From: Oscillospiraceae bacterium
GTDB taxonomy: Bacteria; Bacillota; Clostridia; Oscillospirales; Oscillospiraceae
Direction of reading: 5' to 3'
DNA length: 64,000 nt
Assembly: GCA_015067435.1 (NCBI GenBank)
Contig: SVMM01000018.1
Span: forward strand, 1 to 64,000
The notes under the pieces were generated by a model. That model worked only from the letters and a program-made list of their open reading frames with translations. It was not told the origin of the DNA and searched no databases. Position numbers and translations under genes: made by a program. This document shows positions 9,541 through 20,600 of this stretch, one piece after another (the first letter of the stretch is position 1; the number at the start of each line of letters is the position of its first letter).

Positions 9541-9586
9541 CTTTGTAATCAGCAGGTCGGGGGTTCGAATCCGTCTACCAGCTCCA
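9541..9586 (+). pseudogene. 3' half of tRNA-Thr(TGT), probable attachment-site remnant
   Basis: The 46 bases give the anticodon loop TTTGTAA, the 3' anticodon-stem strand, variable loop, T-arm (GGGGGTTCGAATCCGTC) and the 3' acceptor strand with CCA of a tRNA-Thr. The 5' half is missing: the upstream bases CCCTC cannot pair with TCAGC. A tRNA cut at the anticodon loop is a classic scar of tyrosine-integrase insertion, with the displaced chromosomal 3' end on this side. The intact tRNA-Thr should lie at the other end of the element, which is not in this window. Confidence 0.8.
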
Positions 9587-9624
9587 AATACTTCCACCAG
9601 CGAAACGCAGCAAAAAGTGAATAT

Positions 9625-9709
9625 GGAGGAGTTCCCGAGTGGCCAAAGGGGGCAGACTGTAAATCTGTTGTCAGTGACTTCGGTGGTTCGAATCCACCCT
9701 CCTCCACCA
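9625..9709 (+). tRNA. tRNA-Tyr(GTA)
   Basis: Acceptor strands GGAGGAG (9625-9631) and CTCCTCC (9699-9705) pair. The anticodon stem-loop is CAGACTGTAAATCTG with anticodon GTA. There is a long class II variable arm, the T-arm GGTGGTTCGAATCCACC, and an encoded CCA. It follows the tRNA-Thr remnant by 38 bases, so the ancestral locus was probably a Thr-Tyr tandem. Confidence 0.95.
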
Positions 9710-9741
9710 CGAAAAACACCGCCTTTCGGCGGTGTTTTTCG
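9710..9741 (+). terminator. Terminator of tRNA-Tyr
   Basis: The 14-bp perfect stem CGAAAAACACCGCC / GGCGGTGTTTTTCG has a TTTC loop. The T-run is built into the descending arm and could work on both strands. Confidence 0.85.
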
Positions 9742-9780
9742 TGTTAACCCGCCGCTGCGCGGCGGAATGGATCAAAAAAG

Positions 9781-9808
9781 CTGGGAGGGGCATACCCTCC
9801 CCTCCCAG
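9781..9808 (-). terminator. Terminator of the subtilisin-SLH gene
   Basis: Perfect 10-bp stem CTGGGAGGGG / CCCCTCCCAG. On the minus strand it is followed by C and six T residues (complement of 9774-9779). It lies 75 bases beyond the stop codon of the protease gene; the intervening DNA holds no gene. Confidence 0.8.
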
Positions 9809-9882
9809 ACCCACCCCATGCAGGACCGGCGCGCGGCTCCCTCGCCTCCGCTCGGTCGCGGGTGACGGCTGCTCCTCCGGAT

Positions 9883-11550
9883 TTACTTTCCGTTCTCATC
9901 ATATCGTATGAGGATCGTCGCGACCTCGGCTCGCGTCGCCGAGTCGGCGGGACCGAGCGTCGAGGCGGTCTTGCCCGTGAGCAGCCCCCTGCCGCACGCC
10001 CACTGCACCGCGCCCATTGCCCAGCTGCTGACGCTGAACGCGTCATCGTAACCGAGGGCGCCCGTGTCCTCGCCGACGCTCACGTCCACACCCTTGTTCT
10101 GCGCGTAACGGTACAGGATCGTGACCAGCTGCTCGCGCGTGACGGGGTCGTCCGGGCCGAACCTGACGCTGTTGTAGCCGGTGATAATGCCCCCGGCGTT
10201 TGCCCAGCGGACCGCGTCGGCATACCACGCGTCCGATGCGACGTCCTCGAACGGGAGCTCGCCCGTACCGTCCGGCTTGCCCTCCATGTTGTAGAGGATC
10301 TGCGCGATCTGCGCGCGGGTCGTCGTGCCGTCCGGCGCAAAAAGCGCACCGCTCATGCCGTTCATGATGCCTCTGGCGCAGCAGTCAAGCACCGCTTCAT
10401 AATACCAAGCGTCCTCCGCAACATCCGTGAATTGGATCGGACCGGGCTCCGGCTCTGGTTCTGGCTCCTGTTCCGGTTCCGGTTCGGGTTCAGGTTCCGG
10501 CTCGGGTTCAAGCTCCGGCGCGGCCTGCGTCTCCGGCGCTATGCCGTCCAGCGCGGCAAGAAACGCGGGGATGTTGACATAGCCGTAGCCGTAGTACGGG
10601 TCATAACCCGGCTCGCCCATATCGACGGAGCTTTCCTTCAGCAGCTCCACGAACCGCTGTGTGTCAATGCTCCTGTCGGCCTGCTTCGCCATGGCGGCCA
10701 TGGCGGTTACCACCGGCGCGGCGAAGGAGGTTCCCGTGCGGGTGGCGGTCTTGCCGTCCAGATACAGGGAGATGATATCGCTGCCCGGCGCCGAGACGGT
10801 CACGCCGTCGTTGAAGTAGGAGTAATCGGAGGCAAAGATCACGCCGTTCTCCCCCTGCTCGCACGCGGAGACCGTAACCACGCAGTCGTAAGCCGCGGGA
10901 TACATATAGGTCGCGTTGCTCCTGATCCGCCCCGCGGTATAGTTTCCCGCGCAGGTCACCAGAATAACGCCCCGATCTGCCGCGTTCCGGCATGCCTCGC
11001 GCAGCGCGTCGTTGTCGGTGCTGCCGCCGATGCTGAAGGTGATGACGTCCGCCCCCAGCTCCACCGCCCTGTTGATGCCCTCCACGGCGGTTTTGACGTC
11101 GGTCTTTCCGCCGCTCCATGTGATGCAGATGGGCAGAATGTTCACGTTGGGCACGATGCCGTCCACGCCGATGCCGTTGTTCACCTCCGCCGCCAGCAAT
11201 CCGGTGATGAACGTGCCGTGATAGTCATCCACGCCGTCCGACTGGTCGCTGATGGCAATAAAGTCGAGAATGTTGGCGTTGACGAGGTCGGGATGGTCCG
11301 CCATGACGCCGGAGTCCACCACCGCCACCGTCACGCCGTCGCCCAGCCGGTCGCGGCGTCCCGCCGCGTCGGTGTGCGCCCATGCGGCGGAGGCGCCCAC
11401 GGAAGCCAGGTTCCAGAAGCCGCTCTCGTAGCCCTCGTATCCGTCCTGCGTGGTGAGGATATCCTCACCGCCTCCGCAAACGGGCGCGGCGGATACGGCG
11501 CTTTGGCACACCAGCGCCAGCGCCAGCAAAAGGACGGCAAATCGCTTCAT
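9883..11550 (-). CDS. Secreted subtilisin-like serine protease (S8) with three SLH domains
   Basis: 555 residues from the ATG at 11550, which has a GGAGG site and begins the signal peptide (MKRFAVLLLALALVCQSAVS). The S8 triad is visible: Asp79 in VAVVDSGV, His111 in DYHGTFITG, Ser275 in GTSFAAP, with oxyanion Asn203 in CAGNYTAG. An EP-repeat linker (about 345-385) leads to three SLH modules (about 390-555; FTDVAEDAWYYEAV, FEDVASDAWYADAV, ALGYDDAFSVSSWA) that would anchor the protease to cell-wall polysaccharide. It is the next gene after the 4112-residue SLH protein, separated by a hairpin, so it may process that or other surface proteins. Cysteine residues in the catalytic domain are unusual for exported subtilases. 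Confidence 0.92.
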   Translation of the reverse strand: MKRFAVLLLALALVCQSAVSAAPVCGGGEDILTTQDGYEGYESGFWNLASVGASAAWAHTDAAGRRDRLGDGVTVAVVDSGVMADHPDLVNANILDFIAISDQSDGVDDYHGTFITGLLAAEVNNGIGVDGIVPNVNILPICITWSGGKTDVKTAVEGINRAVELGADVITFSIGGSTDNDALREACRNAADRGVILVTCAGNYTAGRIRSNATYMYPAAYDCVVTVSACEQGENGVIFASDYSYFNDGVTVSAPGSDIISLYLDGKTATRTGTSFAAPVVTAMAAMAKQADRSIDTQRFVELLKESSVDMGEPGYDPYYGYGYVNIPAFLAALDGIAPETQAAPELEPEPEPEPEPEPEQEPEPEPEPGPIQFTDVAEDAWYYEAVLDCCARGIMNGMSGALFAPDGTTTRAQIAQILYNMEGKPDGTGELPFEDVASDAWYADAVRWANAGGIITGYNSVRFGPDDPVTREQLVTILYRYAQNKGVDVSVGEDTGALGYDDAFSVSSWAMGAVQWACGRGLLTGKTASTLGPADSATRAEVATILIRYDENGK

Positions 11551-11562
11551 AGTTCCTCCCGC

Positions 11563-11592
11563 GCGCCCTCCGGCCAAGTGACCGGAGGGCGC
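11563..11592. terminator. Strong hairpin between the giant SLH gene and the protease gene
   Basis: 11-bp perfect stem GCGCCCTCCGG / CCGGAGGGCGC with an 8-base loop. On the minus strand no T-run follows, and the protease ribosome site begins within ten bases. It may therefore act as a partial attenuator or mRNA end stabiliser rather than a full stop. A TTTT run is present only in the plus direction. Confidence 0.6.
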
Positions 11593-11623
11593 GTTTTGCG
11601 TGTAGTGTTTTCTTGTTTCGTTC

Positions 11624-14600
11624 TCAGCCGCCGCAGTACTGCTTCACGATGGCTTCCACAAACCGGGTCAGGATGGCGGACGTCTCCATGCGGCTGGCGT
11701 CCTTTCCGGGGGCGACCTTGTTCCCGCCCACACCGTTAATCAGGCCGAACTGCGTGCACAGCTCCACAGAATCCTCCGCCCAGCTGCTGATCTCGTCCGC
11801 GTCGGCAAAGTCGGCCGCCGGCATGAGCTTGTCCAGATCCCAGCCGAGGTATTCGAGATAGCGCACCATCAGCACGCACATCTGCTCTCTGGTCACGGGG
11901 TCGTCGGAGCCGAAGGCGGTGCGGTTGTAGCCGGAGGTGATGCCCTCCTCCACCGCCCACGCGACGGCGTCCTTGTACCAGTCGGCGGCGAGATCCTTAA
12001 ACGTTGCCTCGGCGGCGGGATCGGGGCTGCCGGACATGCGCCACAGCACGGTGATGAACATGGCGCGCGACATGGTGACGTTGGGAGAGAAGTCTCCGCC
12101 GCCGGTGCCCTTGAGCAGCCCGCGTTCCGCGACGAAGCGGATGTATTCCTCGCCCCACAGTCCGGCAATGTCTCCAAACTCGACGTCGGCCTCCACGCAG
12201 CGGTAGTCGCCCTCCGCGAGGATGATGCAGCTCACCGTGCCGTCGCCGACGACGCCGAAGATGTTGATCCTCTCGTTGCCCTCCGCATCGGTGTACGCCA
12301 TCACCATGCCTTCTCTGGCGTTCGAGACGTTCACCACCACGCGGTTGAGGTCAAAGTTCGGATCCTTCAGCGTGCCCTGCGGGATCATGGCGGTGAATCC
12401 GCCGGATCTGATGACGATATCGGCGTTGGCGTTCGCCTCGCGCAGCTTCGCCTGATCCTCGGCAGACATCTTGACGCCGGGCTTCAATTCAAAGGCGACA
12501 GACCCGTTCTTGTCGGCGGAGACGTCCGCAATGGCGTTCCCCGCGGAGTCGCCGCGGTGGGTGTGATCGCCGCCCGAAGAGGACGGGCTTGTGGGAAGCG
12601 GATTCGCCTTGACGGAGACGGCAAAGACATAGACGCCGTCCCAAAGCCCTTCGTCCGCGCTGTAGAACATCGTGGTCTCGGCGGGGACGTTCTTCCGCGC
12701 GGTCTGATACGCTTCCTCCGCCGCGTCAAAGTCCGCCTGCGCGTCCGCCGCCGCGCCTTGCAGCGCCGCGTCCTCCGGATCGGCCTCCAGCGCCGCATTT
12801 GCCGTCTCCAGCGCGATGCGTGCGCTCTCCAGCGCGCCCGCCTTCTGATTCAGCATTTCGATCGCGTCGGCGCAGGTGCTTCTCGCCGCCACATAGTAGC
12901 TGCCTCCGGCGAGCTCCGTCGCGGTAAAGGTGCGGTTCTCGTCGCCCAGCGTCCATGTGACGCCCTTGAAGCTCTCCAGCGGAGCGTCCTCGCGGACCTG
13001 CGCGGCAGGAAGCACCGCGAATTCCGCCAGAGAGGTGGTTCCGCCGGTTGTGATGACCACTATCTTGCCGTCTTTGGTACTGGGGCGGGAGGCGTTCAGC
13101 GTGGTTGCGGACGCCCTCAGCACAATGCTCTTCACGGTGACGCTCCGGGTGAGGACGTTCGTGTGGTCAAGACTGTCTCTTATCACGATGGTGTAGGTGC
13201 CGGGGACAAGGTTCTCCCACTTCCGGACACGGTTGTCGGTGTTGTCCAGCGTGACCCAATCCTCGTCCGTCAGCCCGTCGATGGTCTGCCCCTCCGCGAG
13301 CAGCGCCGTCTCATAGGCCGCGCCGCCGTATTCGTTCCTCGTCAGATTCGATTTGGCGGCGTTATAGTATCCGCCGAAGAGGTTCTCCAGGTCCACCCGG
13401 ACCGAGCCGTTGTTTTCGGCCTGATTCCACACGCTGCCGATCATGACGTCGTCGTCCGCAAGGCCTTGCAGCGGAACCACGGCGTTGAAAGCGACCGCGG
13501 TGGTGTTGGCCGGCACGGAGGCGTCCGTCGCCGTCAGCTCGTAGGAGCCGCTGTACCGGATGGGCAGGACTCCGGACAGGCTTGAGCCTCTTGTCGGCTC
13601 GCCGCTGTAAACGGGATAGCCGTTGATGCTGACCGCGTTGATTTTGGACGAGGAGGCGGACTTGCTCGCCGTCCAGTTCAGGGCGGTGTTTTCCTCGTCA
13701 AAGGTCAGCGTGACCATCGGGACCGAGCTGTCGATCCGGTCCATGTTCAGGATCTGCGCGGACCATGTGTTGTCCGCGTTCACCGTGCGCGTCCAGAAAA
13801 TGCCGTTTGCGGTGACGGGGAACGGCGTCTCGCCGGTTCCGATGACCTTCCGGAACGCGCTGCCGTCGAAGGCGTAAACCTCATGCGTGTTGTCCGCGCT
13901 CTTCCGGTTTCCGGCATCCTCGGAGAACTGGATGCACAGCCCCTCGGCGGTGCTGATACTCCCCGTGACGGCTTGCCCGTTCTGCCGGAAATCGGCGGTG
14001 TACATCGGGACGTCCAGCGTGTTCGCATCTCCCGACGGCGAGGGGTGGAACCAGTCCACGATCAGCGTCGTGCTGGTCTGGTTGCCGGAATCATCCGTGG
14101 CCGTGACGGTGTAGTTTCCGTTCTGCGTCAGGCTGCCGAAGTCATAGCACCAGACCTTTGCGTTGTCGGAGGTCAGCGCGTCGCCGTCCGCCGACGGGTC
14201 GGTAAACTGCTTGCCCTCGACGATCAGGCTTGCGACGCTGCTGTTGTCGAGGATGTAGAGCTTCAGCGGGATCGAGCCCGACGCCGCCGAGGCGGTATCC
14301 GGGAAGCTGCGGCTCCAGATAAACGCCGGGCTGACGCCGTCGTAGGAGGGCACGGGCACGACGTTGCCCGCATAGGTCTCCTCCAGCCGGTCAAAGAACG
14401 CCGCGTCGCTTCGCACGGTCACGGTGATCGTGTAGATCTCGTTGCCGTCGTTTTCGCCCAGACGGATCGTATCCGCGGGAATGCTTCCGCCGGTGTCATT
14501 CCTGACGATGACGGACGCCTTGCCGCCGTTTGCCGTGGCAAAGTTCGGGTTCGTGCTCGTCACCGCCACCTCGCCTCTGAAATAGAGGTCGATGCCCGTG

Positions 14601-17600
14601 GCGACGGAGTCGAAGGTGAAGATCGCGCCCTTGTCGCCCACGGCGAGGTTCCGGCGCAGCGGCTCCTCCAGCGAGTTCGTCTCCCTGTCTCCCCAGGAAT
14701 CCGTGCCGGGGAAGGACCACTTCTTGTTCGCGCCGTCGTCGGTGTACGGCTCCCCTTCCCTGTTGTAGAAGGTGAAGGACTTGTTGTCCTTGTAGATATC
14801 GATGCCGTCGGCCGCATCCGTCACCTCAAACGCCACGGAGAACGTGGTGTTCGTGTCGGTGTCGGTGACGTGAATCACGCCGGTGCCCGCGGAAACGGGT
14901 GACAGGGACAGCACGCCGGAGACGCATCCGCTGTCGGCGGAGCTCTGCTTGAAGTTCAGGATGCCGATGTTCTTCCCGTCCGCGTCGTCGATCTCCTCCA
15001 GATAGATGACCGGCTTGGCGCCGCGGGAGCTGATCGCCGAAACGGGTATTCTGGTGGTGGTGCCCAGCGGGATGACGATGGCATGGGCGATGGAGAAATC
15101 GGTATAGGCCTCCAGCTTCCGGGTGGCGATGTTGTTCGTGCCGTAATACTCGTCGTGGACAGCCGTGTAGGCGCCCACCTCCATGGTGGTCATCGCGCTG
15201 GTGGTGCTGAACAGCTCCACCCGGATCTCCGCGTATTTCGACTCGCCGGCGGCGAAGGCGCTGCTGGGAAGCTCGATGGTGCCGCTGACCCTCTTCCCGC
15301 AGCCCTTTTTGATGTCGCTGCTGCTCGTGCCGGTGCCGGTGCCGTCGTCGCTGTACAGATCCAGAACGCCGTTTTCAAGCGTTTTGTCGATCTCCTGCGT
15401 GGTGAGAAGATCGTCCAGCGACGTCTGCCCGCCGACGGTCAGGCTGCTGTTCGTCAGCGGAAGCGGGCTGTAGACCGGCTCGTCTCCGTTGTAGCCGGAA
15501 ATGTAGGTAAACTGGGCGTAGACGCCCTCCGCATCGGCGGAGCCCTGGTTGGCGGCAACAAAGTCCACCGAAAGCACGGTGCCGCTGCCGTTTCCGGTCA
15601 TGGCGACGGGCTCGATCGTGAAGTCCTCCACGCTCAGATCCGGCTTTTTCTCCACCGTGAACAGCGTGATGCTCTTCGTCGTTCCGACGTATTCCTGCCC
15701 GCCGGAACTGCCGGTGAATTCGGAAACCGTCAGCGTGAAGGAATCACCCTCCCGCAGGTCGTTTTCCAGCTCGGCACAGGCGCCGCGGAGCGAAATGGTC
15801 TGGCCGGAGACGATATTCTCCCGGATCGTCCACCTGGCGATCTCCTGATCGCCCGCCGTCAGCGTCGCCGTGATGGGCTGGCTGCTGCTGCCGCGGAAGG
15901 CGGACGTTCCCACGTTCTCGGCGCTCAGGGACACATACATCGAGGATCCCTTGCCGAAGTCCTGCGGCGTGAAGACGATAGAGCCCTTGCCCAGCGCCGA
16001 GCCGCCCTGGCTGAAGCTGACGACATAGGTGCCCTGCTCGCTGTCGACCACGCCGTTTTGATAGGTCGGGCTGAGGATATACCTGGTCTTGCCGTCGTCC
16101 GTGTACGAGCGGATGTACATCGAGCGGAGGGTGCCCTGTGTGATCGCCAGAAGCTCGTTGTCTCCGGCGCCCTTGACGGTCTGGACGTCGGTGAAGGTGA
16201 AGGTGCGGGCGTCGCCCAGGTCGGACTGATAATCAGCCGGCTTGTTCTCGATCGCATCCTCCCTTGCCTTCACCGCCTTCACGCTGCTCAGCGCGTCCTC
16301 GCCGTACAGTGCCTTGATCGCGGTCTCGTTCGCGGAGATGCCCGAATCGCCGTACAGATAGGCAAGCTCTGTGGTATTGTTGTCCCATTTCTCGCGGACG
16401 GACGCCTCGTAGGTGTCCATGTTGTGCATGGCGAGCATGACGCCGTCGCCCCACGCGTTGATCTCGGCGTCGTAGGCGGACAGATAGAGGGCGTTGCCCG
16501 TCGTGCCCTCCGCCGCGCCGATATAGACCGCGTAGAGATTGCCGTTGGCGTCGGCGTTGATGTCCACGCCGATCTTGCCGGAGGAGCCCTCCTGCACCTT
16601 GCTTCCGTCCATGTTGGTGTGTATCGGCGGGACAAAGAAGGGATAGATCAGCCCGGCGTTCCCGGACGTGATCGATTGGAGCTTATTCTCCGGGATGATG
16701 TAGGTAGCGCCGTTCATCTCGAAGCAGAGCAGCGTCTGCTCCTGCACCGCCTGCGTTTCCATGGACAGCTCCTCGCTGCCGGTCAGGATATCCGCGTCCA
16801 GATTCGCGGTCAGGAATTTCAGGTTGGCAAGATACGGGCTCGCGTACTCCTTGCCCGCCATCAGGCTGCCCCCGCTGTAAACGCCGTCCTTGCTGCCGTT
16901 CTTGTTCTGGTCGAAGTCGCGCAGCTCGCGGATCAGATAGGGATCGCTCCACGTCACATCCGGCTTTGTTACCGTTTGTTCCCCCGTGCCCTCGGTTTTG
17001 GTGCCGACGGTTGCCTTGCGCAGATAGAGGCGGTACACGGTGGCCATGTCGCCCCCGGCATACTCCGTCTGCTCCGTGGTGTAGGCAAGGTAGTAGCTGT
17101 CCGTCCCGGCGGAGGCGAACTCCACGTTGGCGATCGTCTGTCCCGGCGAGATCGTCTTCTGGAAGATCACCCAGCTGCCGTTGTCATTCACCGCCAGGTT
17201 CAGCGCGGACCCGGTGCCGAACAGATCCAGGCTGCTCTTTTTCATGCCGGTCAGATAATTCGTGATGCCGCCCATATTCTGCGCCGCGGTATACTTCCCG
17301 TCGAGGTAGTTTTTATAGGCGGTCAATGCCGCGCCGTTTTCATCCGCCGCGGCGGTGCTGGCGAAGAACACGGCGCTGCCGCCGCCGGCGGAGGCGGGCT
17401 GGAAGACGTAAGAATAGTCGCTGTTCCTGTTCAGCAGGGCCGGAACGCCGAACGACTCCGCGCCCACGGTCCAGCTCGCCGTCTTGACCACGGTGTTCTT
17501 CGCGGCCTCCGCCGCCTTTGCCTGTGCCCACGCGTTGGGGCTGTCCAGATACAGGTAGTACTCGTACCACGCCTGATACGCCGTATAGTTCTGGCTGCCC

Positions 17601-20600
17601 CGCGCGGGCGCGGCGACGGTCTTGTAATTGTCCGCGTTCATGCCGGAATAGGCGTCCCCGTCCGGTTTCCCCGGCATGGGGCTGGCAGAGGCGTAACTCA
17701 CCCACGCCGCGCGGACGGTATTGCCGTCCACCCAGACGTCAAAGTCCAGATCGCCGGTGCCGTCGTCATCCAGCACGATGTACTTCTGCGCCGTATTCGC
17801 CGGATCCGCCGGATTGAGCAGGCCGTACTTGCTGTCGTTGTACCCCAGCTCCGACATTACCAGCATGGGGCTGTCCACGGGAGATACGTCGGCGCGGGAG
17901 AGCGTGTAGACGAGGAAGCTCCTGGTCACGGGGTTATGCTCGCCGTCCTCTGTCTCGACCTGAACCGCCTTGAACCGGCTGCCCTCGGGGATGTTCGAGG
18001 TCAGGTTCGCCGCGTCCATGCTGGAGCCATAGCCGCTGGTCTGGAAGGGCACGCTCCTGTCCGTGGGGTTGTATGCCTGGGTGGACAGCTCTCCGTCCTC
18101 GTTGTCCTCCGGGCTGTAAACCTTCTGGACGTCCGCCTTGCAGACCGGCAGCCGGATGGTGATGCCAAAGTCCTCGCCGTCGGCGTCGTTCCCCACCAGG
18201 TCGTTGAGGTAGTGGACCTCATATTCCCAGTTTCCGCTCGAAAACAGCTCTCCGCTGTTCGTGACCGGGCCGTTGTTGCTGTAGGAGATCTGATAGGAGA
18301 TAAACTCCATCTCGTAGGTGAAGAAGACCAGCACCACGCGCGCGGCGAGGCCGATGGTGAGCTCAAAGCTGTTCACCTGATGGAGATATTCGGGCTGCTT
18401 CAGCTCCGGCTTCAGGGGATCGTAGTTCGGGTTGTAGCCGCCGATGAGGAATTCCGCGCCGAGGCCGATGTGGAGATACAGCTCCGCGCGCAGCACCTCG
18501 ACGCCCACGCCCACGCCGATCTCGATGCTGAGTTCCGGCGAGATGGTGATCCCGTTCCAGTGCACGCTCTTCGCGATATCCTTGATCTGGGCAAGGTAGT
18601 AGATCGTGGTTTTGTCCAGAAGCTCCTCTTCCTTGCTGTCCAGCGCGTAGAGGACGACCCTATACTGCTTGTCCTTGTTCAGCTTGAAGCTCTCCGCCCG
18701 CTTTTCGTCCTCGTTCATATTGGGGTTGCTGTTTCCGGTCTGTTCCTCCTCATGCTTGAGTACCACCTGCGTATCCGCAAGGCCGTCGGAGGAGATGGTG
18801 CCGCCGGTGAAGCCGTCCTCCGACACGGCCCATTCGCCGTTCTTCATTTCCTGCACCTGAACGAACAGCTTTCCGTCAAAGCGGATCGTAAACGCCCTCG
18901 TCGTGATCGGGAAGGTGTATGCCGACGCGGCGGAAAACTTGGCAAACGCGTCCTTGGTATTCACGCAGTTGTTTTTGTTGTAGTAGGTGGCGTGGTCTTC
19001 CGTCGCATAATTCTCTTTTTCCGCGTCGCTCAGCGTCTGATACTGCTGGTTGCTCAGATAGAATTCCTTCCGCGCCAGAAATTCCTCCGTCTTCACATAC
19101 ATCGTCGCGCCCTGATAGGTCAGGGCGGTATACTTCGCCTTCTCATCGCTGCTCAGGGCGTTGTACTTCGCCTGATCGAGCTTCGGGGGATCGACGGGAT
19201 AGTAGGTGATGACCTTCGCCGTATCCTTTTTCGCGGCGGTGGTTGCGTCAATGATCGCCGTGTCGTCGACGGAGTCGTGGGTGACGCCGAGGCCCGTCTT
19301 GATATCCAGCGAGAAGCTGACGTCAAAGAACGCGTAGAACACCGGGCACGCCGTCAGACGCGCCTGCAGGCGAAAGCTCAGCTCCAGGGCGAAGCCCGCC
19401 TCCCACGCGGAGAAATAGTATTTGTTGGCAAGGTGGTTGTACTCAAAGATAAACGCCGTGGCGAAGGAGAAGCCAACGCTGAACTTGCCGCTCTGGACGC
19501 CCTTCGTGGTATTGGACGTTCTTGAGTCCTCCAGCGTCTTGTCGCCCAGATTTTTGTTCTTGTTTTTGGCGGCGGTCATGAAATCGGTGAGCGCGCCCCA
19601 GGCGTCCTTATTCGCGGCATAGGGCTGGTTCTTGCCCTCGCCGTCGTTCCAGGAGCCGCCGTGCCAGCCGTTTCTCGATCCGCCCTTCTCATAGCCGAAC
19701 AGCGGGACGCCGACCGAGAAGCCGATCCGGTTCTCATCCATCAGAAGGGTGACATAGTCGGTGATGCCGATCTCGTTGCTGCCGAAATTGATGTCAAAGG
19801 GCATGGAGAATTCGGGCATCTGGCTCTCGCTGCCGCCCGTGAGCATGGTCGTGCTCGAATCGCCCTCGCCGCTGCCCTTGATCTGGCGGAGATATGCCGC
19901 GTCGGGAGATGTCTTGACGTTGCTCATGGTCGTGCTGTCGGGGCTGATGAGGCTGCTGTTCCCGCTCGCGCGGAGCTGTGCGGTCGTCTCCTTCTGCTCG
20001 GTGGTCACCAGCACCAGCGTGCTGGTTCCGACCATGGACGCGAGATAGCCGTTGAGCTGCTTGAGGCCGTTTGCCGTGTATTTGTAAGTGGGCGGATCCA
20101 GCAAATTGTCGCTCAGCTTCACGGAAACGTCCCCCGGAACGGTCTTTTTGCCCGCCAGAGACTCCGTGATCTCGACGGGGGTCGGCGCGTCATACGCGAA
20201 CAGGTTGTTCGTGCACCAGTTGGGCGTCCACTGGTACTCATTGTGCTCGTCCAGAACGGGCGGGCTCTGGTCGCCGCCCAGAGGAACGATCAGCACCGAC
20301 TTGGCGTTCGCCGCCTTTCCGTACATCAGGTGATCGTCGGAGGTGTGCTTTCCGGACGCGTCCACGCCGCTGATGACGTAGTTGTACATCCTCTGCTCGC
20401 TCGTCAGCGTGGAATACGCCGGAGCGGTGGGGTTGATCGCGGTGGTGACGGCGGGCATGATCTGCGCCCTGTCGTTTCTGCGCGGGTCGTTCGCCTCCGG
20501 CTCCTTCAGGCACCGGGGCGTCATGGTGTAGCAGATCAGCATATACTGCTGGGCATATTCCCCCTGCTCCACCTCGACGGGGGCGATCTCCAGCTCGTTG

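Noticed and set aside
9463-9865. Open frame beginning MTKQQLLLDKIAPK near the tRNA fragment
   Set aside because: It runs through the tRNA-Thr remnant, tRNA-Tyr and its terminator, so it cannot be a normal gene. A truncated remnant of an element gene is possible but unsupported.
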